The translations under genes and the position numbers were made by a program. Positions 8,805-19,386 of a DNA stretch of 64,000 bases are shown in pieces. The notes beneath the pieces were generated by a model. That model searched no databases, was not told the origin of the DNA, and saw only the letters and a list, made by a program, of their open reading frames with translations. The DNA comes from an uncultured Glaciecola sp. (lineage in GTDB: Bacteria; Pseudomonadota; Gammaproteobacteria; Enterobacterales; Alteromonadaceae). The stretch covers positions 186,001 through 250,000 of the forward strand of contig NZ_CALJHY010000007.1 of the NCBI RefSeq assembly GCF_937770335.1, in the 5' to 3' direction. The first letter of the stretch is position 1; every line of letters begins with the position of its first letter.

Positions 8805-9308
8805 ATGGATAAAGTCACAGCACCGCATATTGAACAGCAATTGCGGTTAAATCGCAGTATTAAAGGGCTAGATACAAATAAGAGTTTGTTTTATTTGTAT
8901 TTATCTATGCTCGAAAAAGATTTGTCGTCAATACCACGGTTCGCCGATTCGCAGTCAAGCAATGAGGTTGTGTATGCTGATATAGAATCACATTCTTATA
9001 AACATTCTGCACTTCAATTCACAACACTAGATTTCAAAATGCAACCGTCGTTTTCAGCAGCTGTTAGTAAGCAAGCGAATGGCACACTTCAGTTGCTCAA
9101 TGCTTTTTTCCCTCAAGGTTTATCCCAACATAATAATCACCTAAGGCTTGATGATGACGTAGTAGAGGGGCTTGATTATTTTGCCAAGAAACGTGTTAAT
9201 AAAGCGATATATTCAGACGGCGACAGTTTGGCAGGGGCAAATGTAATTCAAGTCGATGAAACACTGTTGTTCGATCTCATTCCAAAAGCAACTGAATTTA
9301 CCCTATAA
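8805..9308 (+). CDS. Small hypothetical soluble protein
   Basis: The 167-residue protein has no signal peptide or membrane segment and no motif I recognise. It is acidic overall, with internal patches such as LFYLYLSMLEKDL and GLDYFAKKRVNKAIYSD. The ribosome site is weak, so the exact start is uncertain. It lies about 115 bases upstream of trhO on the same strand. That gap includes a poly-T stretch but no clear terminator, so co-transcription is possible. It may be a conserved lineage-specific protein, but I cannot assign a function. Confidence 0.6.
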   Translation: MDKVTAPHIEQQLRLNRSIKGLDTNKSLFYLYLSMLEKDLSSIPRFADSQSSNEVVYADIESHSYKHSALQFTTLDFKMQPSFSAAVSKQANGTLQLLNAFFPQGLSQHNNHLRLDDDVVEGLDYFAKKRVNKAIYSDGDSLAGANVIQVDETLLFDLIPKATEFTL

Positions 9309-9424
9309 TCCCTTAAGTTAGATCAACATTCATGAAGTTTGCATGGAAAAAATATTTTTTTTCTGCTACTTTGCGCGCGTAATTTTGCCCTGGTTTTACG
9401 TTCCAATCTGCAAAAGGAAAATCT

Positions 9425-10423
9425 ATGAACAACTACATTGTATGCGCGTTATATAAATTCGTCACGTTGAACGACTATGAAGCAATGCGCGAGCCTCTTC
9501 GTGATTTTATGGAAAAGCACCAAATCAAAGGTACGATTTTACTCGCCTCTGAAGGTATTAACGGCACTGTATCTGGATCTCGTGAGGCGATTGATGCATT
9601 GCTTGCTTTACTCAACGCTGATGAGCGTTTAGATCCTATTTCAACTAAAGAATCCCTGCACGAAGAACAGCCATTTTATCGTACGAAAGTGAAGCTCAAA
9701 AAAGAGATTGTAACGATGGGTGTGGAAGGCATTGACCCAAAGCGCACGGTGGGTAGTTATATAAAACCAAAGGATTGGAATGATTTAATTTCAGACCCCG
9801 AAGTAACATTAGTTGATACCCGTAATGATTATGAAATTGAGATTGGTACTTTTAAATATGCGATTAATCCAAAAACTGACACGTTTCGGGAGTTTCCAGC
9901 TTATGTTGCAAAGGAATTAGACCCAGCCAAACATAAAAAAGTCGCAATGTTTTGCACCGGCGGAATACGTTGTGAAAAGTCGACTGCGTATCTAAAAGAG
10001 CAGGGCTTTGAGGAGGTTTATCATTTAGAGGGCGGAATTCTACAATATTTAGAAGACGTGCCCAAAGAAGAGTCATTGTGGGAAGGTGATTGCTTCGTAT
10101 TTGATAATCGAGTTGCCGTTAATCATGAATTGCAAAAGAGTGAGTATGATCAATGTTTCGGCTGTAGACTCCCAATTACGGATGTAGACAAATTAAGTAA
10201 CACATTTGAGGCTGGTGTTAGTTGTCCGAAATGTTTTGGCAAACACACTGATGATCAGATTGAACGTTTTAGAGAACGTGAGAAACAGGTACGTCTTGCT
10301 AAACTGCGCAACGAAGAACACGTCGGAACAGAAGCGAGATTAGTGATAGAACAAAAACGCCGGATAAAAGCAGAAGAACAACGAACTCGCAGTCTGTTGA
10401 AAAACAAACAAAAGGAACAGTAA
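9425..10423 (+). CDS. trhO: tRNA uridine(34) hydroxylase TrhO (YceA), rhodanese domain
   Basis: The 332-residue protein matches TrhO, which performs oxygen-dependent hydroxylation of wobble uridine 34 in tRNA as the first step toward 5-carboxymethoxyuridine or 5-methoxyuridine. The N-terminal domain has the family string [13 protein letters not shown] near residue 40. The rhodanese domain (about residues 120 to 220) has the catalytic-Cys loop [13 protein letters not shown]-terminal region holds two CxxC pairs (CFGC and CPKC), as in other TrhO proteins. Length is usual for the family. An AAAGGA box precedes the ATG. A small EF-hand gene follows about 80 bases downstream. Confidence 0.95.
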   Translation: MNNYIVCALYKFVTLNDYEAMREPLRDFMEKHQIKGTILLASEGINGTVSGSREAIDALLALLNADERLDPISTKESLHEEQPFYRTKVKLKKEIVTMGVEGIDPKRTVGSYIKPKDWNDLISDPEVTLVDTRNDYEIEIGTFKYAINPKTDTFREFPAYVAKELDPAKHKKVAMFCTGGIRCEKSTAYLKEQGFEEVYHLEGGILQYLEDVPKEESLWEGDCFVFDNRVAVNHELQKSEYDQCFGCRLPITDVDKLSNTFEAGVSCPKCFGKHTDDQIERFREREKQVRLAKLRNEEHVGTEARLVIEQKRRIKAEEQRTRSLLKNKQKEQ

Positions 10424-10504
10424 CCTTGCTTTTCTCCTAGACACTTAAGGGGCTATAGGAGTAAACTTCCTTCCTATAAAGCGAAACGATCACGAGGATC
10501 TACG

Positions 10505-10753
10505 ATGAGCAAGGACCAAAAGCTAACAGAAGCGCAGGTTGCAGAAATAAGAAAAGACTTTGATTTTTTCGACAGAGATTTAAACGGACAAATTGATCTG
10601 CATGAGTTCATCGAATTGCTGACCGTGTTATCGCCAAAGACTAAAGCTGGAAACGTACAAGAAGGTTTTTCACTAATTGATGGAAACGGAGACGGTTTTA
10701 TTGATTTTGGTGAGTTTCTCAAGTGGTGGAAAGACGGCTGGTGGGAATACTAA
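10505..10753 (+). CDS. EF-hand calcium-binding miniprotein
   Basis: The 82-residue protein is little more than a pair of EF-hands. Loop one is DRDLNGQIDLHE, residues 23 to 34. Loop two is DGNGDGFIDFGE, residues 59 to 70. Both have acidic residues at positions 1, 3 and 5, Gly at 6 and Glu at 12, so both should bind calcium. No signal peptide is present, so it should be cytoplasmic. The C-terminus ends in a Trp-rich helix (WWKDGWWEY) that could be the target-contact face. A GAGGA box supports the start. A strong terminator follows. Confidence 0.85.
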   Translation: MSKDQKLTEAQVAEIRKDFDFFDRDLNGQIDLHEFIELLTVLSPKTKAGNVQEGFSLIDGNGDGFIDFGEFLKWWKDGWWEY

Positions 10754-10783
10754 GTCAGTTAATTTTAACTGTATTTGAAAGAT

Positions 10784-10820
10784 AAAAACCCTTGGTATAT
10801 TTATACCAAGGGTTTTTTTT
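10784..10820 (+). terminator. Rho-independent terminator after the EF-hand gene
   Basis: AAAACCCTTGGTATA pairs with TATACCAAGGGTTTT around a minimal loop, followed by a T-run. It ends the trhO/EF-hand transcript. Confidence 0.85.
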
Positions 10821-10973
10821 GCTACTACATATGTAGAAAGAATAAGTTATTTAACCACGTCAACAAATTGCTAGCTGCGTCACCTATAGAGAGCGCAGCA
10901 GGCTCTGTATAGCAATAAGCCATCACTAATGACATGTCAGCTACATAAAAACGCTTAAAAGAGCGCTCAGCGG

Positions 10974-12344
10974 CTAAGCTTGACTATCATCTTGCGTATC
11001 GTCGTCAAAGTTAAAGTCATCAGTATTGTCTACGTCATCAACTATAACTCTGGGTTTGCGTTTAACTGGGATAAAACCAGTATCAACAGCATCCATAGTT
11101 CTTACGCGTTTTTTAACTGGATTCTTCATCGCTTTTGGTTGTGCTTTTACTGCAGACTTGTTGTCGGCTTTTTTCTCTACTACAGCCCTTCTGCCTTTAA
11201 ACTTGGTCGGTAGTTCTGCATATTCAGAAAAGGTATAATCTTGGGTAAGTTTTGACTTAATTGCACTGAAACTATGCCAGTCTTTACCGCTGATAAAAGA
11301 AATAGCGACGCCTTTATTACCGGCTCTCCCTGTACGACCTATTCGGTGAATGTATTCATCTGCAAATTTAGGCAAGTCGTAATTAATCACCAAGGCTACG
11401 TTCAACAGGTCAAGCCCACGTGAAGCAAGGTCAGTAGTGACTAAAACGGTATGTAGACCGCGTGAGAATGCACTAATTATGCTAGACCGTTGACCTTGGA
11501 TAAGTTCACCGTGCAAACTAATTGCTTCAATACCTTGGTCGATGAGTTGTTGAGCGATTCGGCCTGTATCTTCTCTAGTTGCAGTAAATACAATAGCTTG
11601 AGTTCGATTAGCTAACACTAATGATTTCAGAAGTAATTGGTCTTTGTGTGAAACACCGTCCGATAAATAGAATTTTTGTTCAATATCAGCGTGTGGAATA
11701 GCTACATTATCGATTACTATCTGTTCGGGGGCAATTAACATTTTTTCTGTCATAGCGTGCACTGCGGCACTGTCTATGGTTGCTGAAAACATCATTGTTT
11801 GGCGTTTACGATGATTAGCAGCGCGATGGATAAGATCAAGTTGGTCCGAGAACCCCAGTTCAAGCATGCGGTCTGCTTCATCTAATATTAATAACTCAAT
11901 ACCATTGAGGAAGAAGCTTTTACCATCGATGTGATCTGCAATGCGACCTGCAGTGCCGACAATAATATCAGGCTTCTTGCGTAACATTTTGACTTGATCA
12001 TTGTAGTTTTCGCCACCGACAATTAACGCGACTGATATAGAAGATTGTGTCGCGGTTAGCTTCTTCGCTTGCATAAAAACTTGTTTTGCAAGTTCGCGGG
12101 TAGGCGCTAAAATAATTGCTCTAGGGTCTGCTTTTGTCAGCGGCCTGCTAGTTAGCAGGCGGTTGACCGCAGGCACTAAGAATGCGAGTGTCTTTCCTGA
12201 ACCTGTTTTTGCGCCAGCAACAACGTCTTTGCCCATAAGGGCATGGGGAATGCTTTTGTGTTGTACTTCTGTTAGCGTGTCAATTTGCATAACAGACAAC
12301 GCTTTGAGTACACGGCTGTCGATAGGGAGTTCAGAAAATAACAA
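10974..12344 (-). CDS. DEAD-box ATP-dependent RNA helicase
   Basis: The 456-residue protein has all the core DEAD-box motifs in order: AKTGSGKT (motif I), PTRELA (Ia), DEAD (II), SAT (III), and HRIGRTGR (VI) in the second RecA domain. The C-terminal tail of about 80 residues is first basic and then strongly acidic, ending in repeated Asp, and is probably disordered and RNA- or protein-contacting. It resembles SrmB/RhlE-type helicases used in ribosome assembly or RNA decay, but I do not assign one. The start is TTG with an AGAGG box seven bases upstream. It is convergent with the EF-hand gene. Confidence 0.9.
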   Translation of the reverse strand: MLFSELPIDSRVLKALSVMQIDTLTEVQHKSIPHALMGKDVVAGAKTGSGKTLAFLVPAVNRLLTSRPLTKADPRAIILAPTRELAKQVFMQAKKLTATQSSISVALIVGGENYNDQVKMLRKKPDIIVGTAGRIADHIDGKSFFLNGIELLILDEADRMLELGFSDQLDLIHRAANHRKRQTMMFSATIDSAAVHAMTEKMLIAPEQIVIDNVAIPHADIEQKFYLSDGVSHKDQLLLKSLVLANRTQAIVFTATREDTGRIAQQLIDQGIEAISLHGELIQGQRSSIISAFSRGLHTVLVTTDLASRGLDLLNVALVINYDLPKFADEYIHRIGRTGRAGNKGVAISFISGKDWHSFSAIKSKLTQDYTFSEYAELPTKFKGRRAVVEKKADNKSAVKAQPKAMKNPVKKRVRTMDAVDTGFIPVKRKPRVIVDDVDNTDDFNFDDDTQDDSQA

Positions 12345-12400
12345 GATAAAGCCTCTTTTAATAATTCCAAGGCATTATCCTTGAAATACGTTCGTTATAA

Positions 12401-12435
12401 AAGAAAAACCCCAACATATTACTGCTAGGGTTTAT
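12401..12435 (-). terminator. Probable terminator of scoAB
   Basis: Read leftward, AACCCTA pairs with TGGGGTT (one G-T pair) around a 12-base loop and is followed by a T-rich run. It lies about 35 bases after the scoB stop and before the helicase start. Confidence 0.55.
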
Positions 12436-12471
12436 TTCGAACTAAAATGAACCTACTAACTATAATAAATT

Positions 12472-13131
12472 CTAATCAATTACCATTTCAGGGGTATGTG
12501 CCCCAACGACTAATTTTCCTGCCGTCTTTTCAATAATTTCTTCAATACTCACGCCAGGTGCTCGTTCTCTCAAATAAAATGCATTGTCTTTCACTTCCAG
12601 TACCGCTAGGTCGGTAATTATGCGAGTAATACAATTCACACCCGTTAATGGTAACGTACAGGCAGGTAAAAGCTTAGAATTCCCATGTTTGTCGGCATGC
12701 GTCATAGTTACAATAATATTCTTAGCGCCGGCGACTAAATCCATCGCACCACCCATACCTTTAATTAACTTATTGGGGATCATCCAAGAGGCAATACTAC
12801 CGCTAACATCGACTTCAAATGCACCAAGAACCGTAAAGTCGACATGACCACCTCGGATCATGGCAAAACTCTCTGCCGAATTAAAAATGGAAGCTCCGGG
12901 GGAAGCCGTCACTGTTTCTTTTCCAGCATTGATCATGTCTGCATCTACTTGCTCTTCGGTTGGGTAAGGCCCCATTCCGAGTAATCCGTTTTCAGACTGC
13001 AACATAACTTCGATGTGTTTAGGAACATAATTGGCCGCTAGAGTAGGGATGCCAATACCTAAATTCACGTAATTGCCGTCTTTAAACTCTTGCGCAACGC
13101 GCATTGCAATTTGGTCTCTTGATAATGCCAT
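12472..13131 (-). CDS. scoB: 3-oxoacid CoA-transferase subunit B
   Basis: The 219-residue beta subunit moves CoA between succinyl-CoA or acetyl-CoA and a 3-oxoacid such as acetoacetate. The catalytic glutamate is Glu47 in the family motif SENGLLG. The Gly-rich GIGIPTLAANY lies near residue 25. The length is normal for a separate B subunit. Translation is likely coupled to scoA, because the start lies two bases after the scoA stop with an AAGGAG box inside scoA. Whether the in vivo substrate is acetoacetate (Sco type) or a short fatty acid (Ato type) cannot be decided from the sequence. Confidence 0.92.
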   Translation of the reverse strand: MALSRDQIAMRVAQEFKDGNYVNLGIGIPTLAANYVPKHIEVMLQSENGLLGMGPYPTEEQVDADMINAGKETVTASPGASIFNSAESFAMIRGGHVDFTVLGAFEVDVSGSIASWMIPNKLIKGMGGAMDLVAGAKNIIVTMTHADKHGNSKLLPACTLPLTGVNCITRIITDLAVLEVKDNAFYLRERAPGVSIEEIIEKTAGKLVVGAHTPEMVID

Positions 13132-13133
13132 GA

Positions 13134-13838
13134 CTATGCTCCTTTTGAAGTAACTAAACGCTCTATACGTTTTTCGAATGAACCCTGAATAACCCGATCA
13201 ACATAAATACCAGGCGTATGTATCTGGCTAGGTTCAAGTTCACCTGGCTCAACAATTTCTTCAACTTCGACGACGGTAATTTTACCTGCAGTTGCTGCCA
13301 TCGGATTAAAGTTCATTGCTGTGTGTCGATAAATGCAATTTCCATATCTGTCGGCTTTCCACGCCTTTATAATCGCGAAGTCGCCAGTAATAGCTTCTTC
13401 AAGAATATAGTCGCGACCGTTGAATTGACGACTCTCTTTACCTTCGCCTACCGGAGTTCCGAAGCCAGTAGCTGTATAGAAGGCTGGAATGCCTGCGCCA
13501 CCAGCTCTCATTTTTTCTGCTAGTGTACCTTGCGGTGTTAGTTCGACTTCGAGCTCACCGTTAAGCAATTGTTTTTCAAAGAGAGCATTTTCTCCAACGT
13601 ACGAAGACACCATCTTTTTAATTTGTTTGTCTTCTAATAAAACACCGAGTCCAAAGCCATCGACGCCACAATTATTGGAAACAACGGTGAGTCCTTTGGT
13701 TCCCATGCGCTTAATTTCGGCGATTAAGCCTTCAGGAATACCACATAAACCGAAACCACCGGCAATAATCGTCATATTTTCTTCAAGTCCATGCATCGCG
13801 TCTGCGTAGCTTGTTACTACCTTGTCAAAACCAGCCAT
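13134..13838 (-). CDS. scoA: 3-oxoacid CoA-transferase subunit A
   Basis: The 234-residue alpha subunit forms the CoA-transferase with the adjacent B subunit. It carries the family motif [12 protein letters not shown] near residue 27 and [12 protein letters not shown] near residue 54, and ends with the usual IERL region. Together the pair allows use of ketone bodies or the acetoacetate produced in leucine and aromatic amino-acid breakdown. An AGAG-rich ribosome site precedes the ATG. The 262-base gap to a divergent LysR-type gene includes a long palindrome, which suggests that the LysR protein controls this operon. Confidence 0.92.
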   Translation of the reverse strand: MAGFDKVVTSYADAMHGLEENMTIIAGGFGLCGIPEGLIAEIKRMGTKGLTVVSNNCGVDGFGLGVLLEDKQIKKMVSSYVGENALFEKQLLNGELEVELTPQGTLAEKMRAGGAGIPAFYTATGFGTPVGEGKESRQFNGRDYILEEAITGDFAIIKAWKADRYGNCIYRHTAMNFNPMAATAGKITVVEVEEIVEPGELEPSQIHTPGIYVDRVIQGSFEKRIERLVTSKGA

Positions 13839-13914
13839 GAGTACTCTCTTGTGTTGTTCATTGGAGATATAGTATTTATCAAGAAATTAAATTTGTAAAA
13901 TTGATTTATTATGT

Positions 13915-13957
13915 GCATTAATAGTTTAAAGTTATTAATAAGTTTGTACTTTAATGC
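13915..13957. promoter_or_regulatory. Symmetric palindromic operator candidate between scoA and lysR
   Basis: The outer arms GCATTAA (13915-13921) and TTAATGC (13951-13957) flank a perfect 10-base palindrome TTATTAATAA (13932-13941). The centre of the outer pair falls within half a base of the centre of the inner one. It sits in the divergent gap, as expected for a LysR-type tetramer site. Binding is inferred. Confidence 0.5.
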
Positions 13958-14100
13958 AAACAGTGAATTCAAGTAAGGTAAGCGCCACTTTCCAGCGTCC
14001 TTTCTGCAACTATTGGATACTATCAACGCAAATAATATTTAATAGGCTAGGCCGTAATAGCCAAGTTACTAATTGTGTATAATTATTTAAAGAGTGGTTA

Positions 14101-15006
14101 ATGCTGTCTATTAAAAATCTTCAATCCTTTGTGGAACTTGCAAAATGTCAATCATTTGCAGAAGCCGCACAAAAACGACATATCTCTCAACCCGCACTAT
14201 CAAGTGCGATAAAAAAGATGGAACAACAATTGGGAGGAGCGCTTTTTAGTCGTTCAACACGAAGCGTAAAACTAACCCCGGAAGGAGCTTCTTTTTTGCC
14301 TGTAGCTAGGCGCTTATTAGATGATTGGGAGAATGCTATTGATGACGTTAAACAACTATTCAAGCTTGAAAAAGGACTTTTGACAATCGCGTCGATGCCT
14401 TCATTTGCAGAGGGTAGATTACCAAATTTATTGGCCTGCTTTGGTTACGCGCAACCAAATATTGGTATTAGAGTGCATGATGTAGTAATGGAGCTCGTAA
14501 TTGATAGTGTGCTTAGTGAACGAGCTGAGTTAGGCTTCGTATTCGAGCCGGAGGATAATGAATTATTAAATTTTTATCCCATGTTTAATGATGAATTTGT
14601 GCTCATTATGTCACCTAATCATCCGCTTAACTCAAAACCAAAAATCAATATAGACGATGTGATTAAATATCCATTTGTAAGTATGAATAGAGGCTCTACT
14701 ACTCGAAAATGGGTAGATGATAATTTAATGAATAATGACAGGAGTATCAGTATTGCAGTTGAGGCATCTCAATTTGGCACAATAGGCAATTTAGTCTATT
14801 CAGGAATGGGAATTGCGATTGTACCTTCGATGGTTCAAAAGCAAATGGAAGCAAAGGGGTGTGTGAGTACAAAAGTAACGGGGTTGAATATTGTTAAACG
14901 GGTTGGTTTGATAACGCCAAAGAATAGAGCTCTGTCAACAGCAGCTCAAGCTTTTATCGCTGCCTTGGATGTCGATTTTTGCTTAGTGTCAAAAGATAGC
15001 AAGTAA
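14101..15006 (+). CDS. LysR-family transcriptional regulator, divergent from scoAB
   Basis: The 301-residue protein has an N-terminal winged helix-turn-helix (about residues 1 to 65, with AAQKRHISQPALSSAIKKMEQ) and a C-terminal periplasmic-binding-like effector domain. This is the standard LysR layout and length. Being divergent from scoAB, it is the obvious candidate regulator of that operon, with an acyl-CoA or 3-oxoacid as possible effector. That role is inferred from position only. An AAAGAG box precedes the ATG. Its stop lies six bases from the stop of the convergent gene, leaving no room for a terminator. Confidence 0.85.
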   Translation: MLSIKNLQSFVELAKCQSFAEAAQKRHISQPALSSAIKKMEQQLGGALFSRSTRSVKLTPEGASFLPVARRLLDDWENAIDDVKQLFKLEKGLLTIASMPSFAEGRLPNLLACFGYAQPNIGIRVHDVVMELVIDSVLSERAELGFVFEPEDNELLNFYPMFNDEFVLIMSPNHPLNSKPKINIDDVIKYPFVSMNRGSTTRKWVDDNLMNNDRSISIAVEASQFGTIGNLVYSGMGIAIVPSMVQKQMEAKGCVSTKVTGLNIVKRVGLITPKNRALSTAAQAFIAALDVDFCLVSKDSK

Positions 15007-15012
15007 ATATTA

Positions 15013-15780
15013 TTACCACTTTTTCTTGGGCGCAAAAAGCTCATCGATATCTCCGCTGTCTTTCTCTTTCTCTTTTTCAACAGCAATCTGCTCAAGATTG
15101 CTTTGTTTCATGGTTTCTTCAAGGCCGATAAGCTTGGCCTTCAATTCAGCCGTTCTAATCGTTGTATAATCATCTTGAGGTTTGTGTGTTTTTAAAGCAT
15201 TAACCGCTTTTTCTAAATATTGTCTTGCGCTACCATGCATACTGCCACTTATTGCGTCGCTTGCTCTTTTATTTAGGGTTTCGACGTTAACTCGCAATTG
15301 CAGCCGTTCTAAGTTCTTATCTTCAGTGGAGAATACTTTGGGCGTGATATTTCCTTTACCATGCTCAGATCGCAAAATGACTCTTAATCTCTTCACTGCC
15401 TGAATATACTTGATGATAGCCTTGTCATTTTCCGGAAGTTTGAATGTGCTATGTTCCGGGGTTGGTTCGGATACATCTATGTTTTTTATGCTGTTTGTTG
15501 TTTCGGAAAGGCGTTTCTTTAAATCTATATTCGGGCTCTGCTGTAAGCTTTTTTTTAACGAGTTATGAATTCTACGAGAAATAATAGCGATAAGCTGTTG
15601 AGATACTGGCATTTGCTGAGCCGCTGTCAAAGCATTCTCTGTTTCGTTTATGATCGCTCTCTGACGACTAACTTCTTCACGTCTTTGTGATTCTTTGCGT
15701 TCTTTATGCTGCTGTACAGCACTCGCCGAAATACCAGCGATAATAACAATAGCGATTAAAAGTATGACAACTGTGTACAT
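15013..15780 (-). CDS. Membrane-anchored helical/coiled-coil protein, unrecognised
   Basis: The 255-residue protein starts with one hydrophobic segment (TVVILLIAIVIIAGISASA), followed at once by a charged helix rich in Lys, Arg and Glu. The remainder is helical with heptad-like spacing and ends in a basic KKKW tail. It is probably an inner-membrane protein with a cytoplasmic body. I do not recognise a named family. It lies 35 bases downstream of the orphan histidine kinase on the same strand, so they probably form an operon and may act together. Confidence 0.65.
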   Translation of the reverse strand: MYTVVILLIAIVIIAGISASAVQQHKERKESQRREEVSRQRAIINETENALTAAQQMPVSQQLIAIISRRIHNSLKKSLQQSPNIDLKKRLSETTNSIKNIDVSEPTPEHSTFKLPENDKAIIKYIQAVKRLRVILRSEHGKGNITPKVFSTEDKNLERLQLRVNVETLNKRASDAISGSMHGSARQYLEKAVNALKTHKPQDDYTTIRTAELKAKLIGLEETMKQSNLEQIAVEKEKEKDSGDIDELFAPKKKW

Positions 15781-15815
15781 TATTGGTTTCCGTTTAGGAG
15801 TCGATTAATTGTCAT

Positions 15816-16538
15816 TTACGGTAAAAGTACCTTAAATATACTGCCGCCTGTCACGCTATTATTACTTAGCTCAATACTTCCTTGTCTGTCCTTGTTTTTA
15901 TGAGTCTGCGCAATCATTCTAGCGAAAAATAAGCCCAAGCCCGTTCGGCCCTCGCTTAAACATAGCGATTCCATCGATGCAGCTGACATGTCGAGCATAC
16001 TTTGTGGATAACCTGGACCATTATCCTCAACTGTAATGCAAAGATAGCTTTTGTCGACTAATGCTGAAATTTTTATTTCGCCAGCACCGTAGCGTATTGC
16101 ATTACCGATCACATCATTTAAAAGCAAAAATAACAAATCCTTGTCTGTAAACCAAGACAATTCACTCTTAACATCAAGGGTACAGATCAGATTCTTTTGT
16201 TTTGAATAGGTTTTGTTCGACTCTATGAGTTCGTACACTAAATCCTCCATAAAACATTCATCGATATTTAACGGTAAGGCGTCTAGCTCAACTCTGTATA
16301 GCGAGAGTATCTGAACTAAAGTGATGTTCATTCGATTAGCTTCATAATGCAAGTCAACAATATGTTGTCTGCTTGCATCTTCCGATGGGGGTAGTGATTT
16401 TGATAAATCTTCTATACTCTGTAATAATACACCTAGAGAATTTTTCATATCGTGAACAGCTACTGCCATAACTGAAGCAAAATCAATCGTTAAGTCGTCG
16501 GTTTTTTTACCGACATTAAATTGTTGATTTTCTGGCAT
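15816..16538 (-). CDS. Cytosolic orphan sensor histidine kinase
   Basis: The 240-residue protein has no membrane segment and almost no sensor region. The phospho-acceptor His29 lies in the H-box HDMKNSLG. The ATPase domain has an N-box with NAIRYG, DNGPGYP (G1) and GRTGLGLFF (G2), so it should be catalytically active. No response regulator is adjacent. The ribosome site AAAGGTGAG precedes the ATG. The signal may come through a partner protein, and the membrane-anchored protein encoded just downstream is a candidate. The convergence of kinase and anchor into one pathway is inferred from the operon only. Confidence 0.82.
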   Translation of the reverse strand: MPENQQFNVGKKTDDLTIDFASVMAVAVHDMKNSLGVLLQSIEDLSKSLPPSEDASRQHIVDLHYEANRMNITLVQILSLYRVELDALPLNIDECFMEDLVYELIESNKTYSKQKNLICTLDVKSELSWFTDKDLLFLLLNDVIGNAIRYGAGEIKISALVDKSYLCITVEDNGPGYPQSMLDMSAASMESLCLSEGRTGLGLFFARMIAQTHKNKDRQGSIELSNNSVTGGSIFKVLLP

Positions 16539-16769
16539 AGCTCACCTTTTTCCAGTCCCGTTGATTGTATCGACCAATTTAGTAAATTCTATATCATTAA
16601 TGACTTACAGCCGAATTTTAAAAGAATACGAAGGTATTAAAATTTTAAAATCCTTATGAAAATCGTCAGTTAAACTGATGTTTTACTAAATTCTTATGCA
16701 AATTTGTTTTAATTTGTCTATTATTTGTTTATAAAGAGAATAAAACAAAGATACTAAATACAGTAATAA

Positions 16770-17762
<993 letters not shown>

Positions 17763-17793
17763 GTAAGATTCTGGAATAGCTCAATCACACAGT

Positions 17794-17833
17794 TAAATAT
17801 TATCGAGTGATTATTAACACTCGATAATATTTA
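17794..17833. terminator. Perfect 16-bp inverted repeat across the sdaA stop codon
   Basis: TAAATATTATCGAGTG (17794-17809) is exactly complementary to CACTCGATAATATTTA (17818-17833), with an 8-base loop. The right arm encodes the last residues of SdaA, and the sdaA stop codon lies in the loop. No T-run follows in either direction. It most likely serves as a 3'-end or stability structure for both convergent genes. Confidence 0.6.
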
Positions 17834-19187
17834 CAGCTAAACCACCCCTAGACGTTTCCTTATACTTAGTCTTCATGTCGTTGCCAGTTTCCCACATGGT
17901 TTTAATGACTTTATCTAACGACACTTTATGATTACCGGTGCCTCTCACGGCAAGACGAGATGCATTAATTGCTTTGATGGCGCCCATTGCGTTTCTCTCA
18001 ATACAGGGCACTTGCACCAAACCGCCTACAGGATCGCAAGTTAATCCTAAATTGTGCTCCATACCAATTTCAGCTGCGTTTTCAACTGCAGCCACAGAGC
18101 CACCGAGTATTTCGGTTAATGCGCCTGCAGCCATAGAGCAAGCAACGCCGACCTCGCCCTGACAGCCTACTTCGGCGCCTGAAATTGATGCGTTCTTTTT
18201 ATATAAAATCGCAATAGCTGCGGCAGTTAATAAATAGCGACAAGCTGTATCGTCGTCAACGGGTTTGATAAATTTATCAAAGTAGCATAATACGGCTGGA
18301 ATAATTCCGGCGGCACCATTAGTCGGTGCTGTCACGACTCTGCCGCCAGCAGCATTTTCTTCATTTACAGCAAGCGCGAATAAATTCACCCAATCCATCG
18401 CTTGCATAGGGTCGTTGTTGTTTTCATTTTTAAGTTTTCGATATAGACCGTAAGCTCGGCGGTGCACTTTTAGTCCACCCGGCAGAATACCTTCAGTATT
18501 AATGCCATTTTGCACACACTCTTTCATGACTTCCCAAATATAGACCAAGCGCTCTCTGAGAACTTCTTCTGGCATTATCGATATTTCATTTCTGATCATT
18601 AACGTGCTGATAGAGAATCCATTATCGTGACATATTTGCATCAGTTCAGTGGCAGTTGAAAATGGAAATGGAGCATTGACTTGCTGTTCGGCAAATTTTT
18701 CGGCTTTTTGAGCTTTAAACTCAGATTCTTCAACGATGAAACCGCCGCCTATTGAGTAATACGTTTTTTGCATTACACACTCGGTACCAGAAAATGCGAA
18801 GAATGTCATACCATTAGAATGCAAAGAAAGTGTTTTTCTTCGGTGAAACACAATGGCTCCATCTTTCGGAAAGATAATCAGATGCTCTTGATTAAGATTT
18901 AAAGCTTGAGCTGCTTCAACTTGCGTTAACATATTCTCTACTTCTTTCACCGGTACGTTTTCCGGCAAATAACCGAGTAAGCCTAAGATGACAGCTTTAC
19001 CCGTGCCATGGCCTTTGCCTGTTTGACCTAATGAGCCATATAATTCGGTCTTTACCGCGGTTATTTGATTAAAAACGTCAGCTTGCTTCAATACTTCGCA
19101 AAAAGCAGCAGCTGCTCGCATCGGCCCAACGGTGTGAGAACTTGATGGGCCGATGCCCACCTTGAACATATCAAAAACACTGATCAT
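17814..19187 (-). CDS. sdaA: L-serine ammonia-lyase (L-serine dehydratase)
   Basis: The 457-residue single-chain enzyme turns L-serine into pyruvate and ammonia using an oxygen-labile 4Fe-4S cluster. The N-terminus has [19 protein letters not shown]. The cluster cysteines lie in [25 protein letters not shown] and [11 protein letters not shown], and SDH-type catalytic loops such as [16 protein letters not shown] are present. The length matches SdaA/SdaB. It lies convergent with cysB, a regulator of cysteine synthesis from serine. That adjacency may be chance. The last codons form half of a perfect hairpin. Confidence 0.95.
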   Translation of the reverse strand: MISVFDMFKVGIGPSSSHTVGPMRAAAAFCEVLKQADVFNQITAVKTELYGSLGQTGKGHGTGKAVILGLLGYLPENVPVKEVENMLTQVEAAQALNLNQEHLIIFPKDGAIVFHRRKTLSLHSNGMTFFAFSGTECVMQKTYYSIGGGFIVEESEFKAQKAEKFAEQQVNAPFPFSTATELMQICHDNGFSISTLMIRNEISIMPEEVLRERLVYIWEVMKECVQNGINTEGILPGGLKVHRRAYGLYRKLKNENNNDPMQAMDWVNLFALAVNEENAAGGRVVTAPTNGAAGIIPAVLCYFDKFIKPVDDDTACRYLLTAAAIAILYKKNASISGAEVGCQGEVGVACSMAAGALTEILGGSVAAVENAAEIGMEHNLGLTCDPVGGLVQVPCIERNAMGAIKAINASRLAVRGTGNHKVSLDKVIKTMWETGNDMKTKYKETSRGGLAVNIIEC

Positions 19188-19386
19188 TCTTTATCGCTTA
19201 ACTATTAATTTTATCCTCGGTAAGTCTTACATAGTTTCACTAATAAACAAATGAGATTTGCTAATCAGTTGCATTAGAAATGTTAATGCGATGTTATTGG
19301 CTAATATGTAGTTTGCTTGAGTTTAAATGCAATGGGGTTAAGAGTATTCGGGGGAAGGGAGCGTATTTAACAAATTATATTTTAAA

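Noticed and set aside
10974-12344. Assigning the DEAD-box protein as SrmB or RhlE
   Set aside because: All core motifs are common to the superfamily and the tail does not decide between subfamilies.
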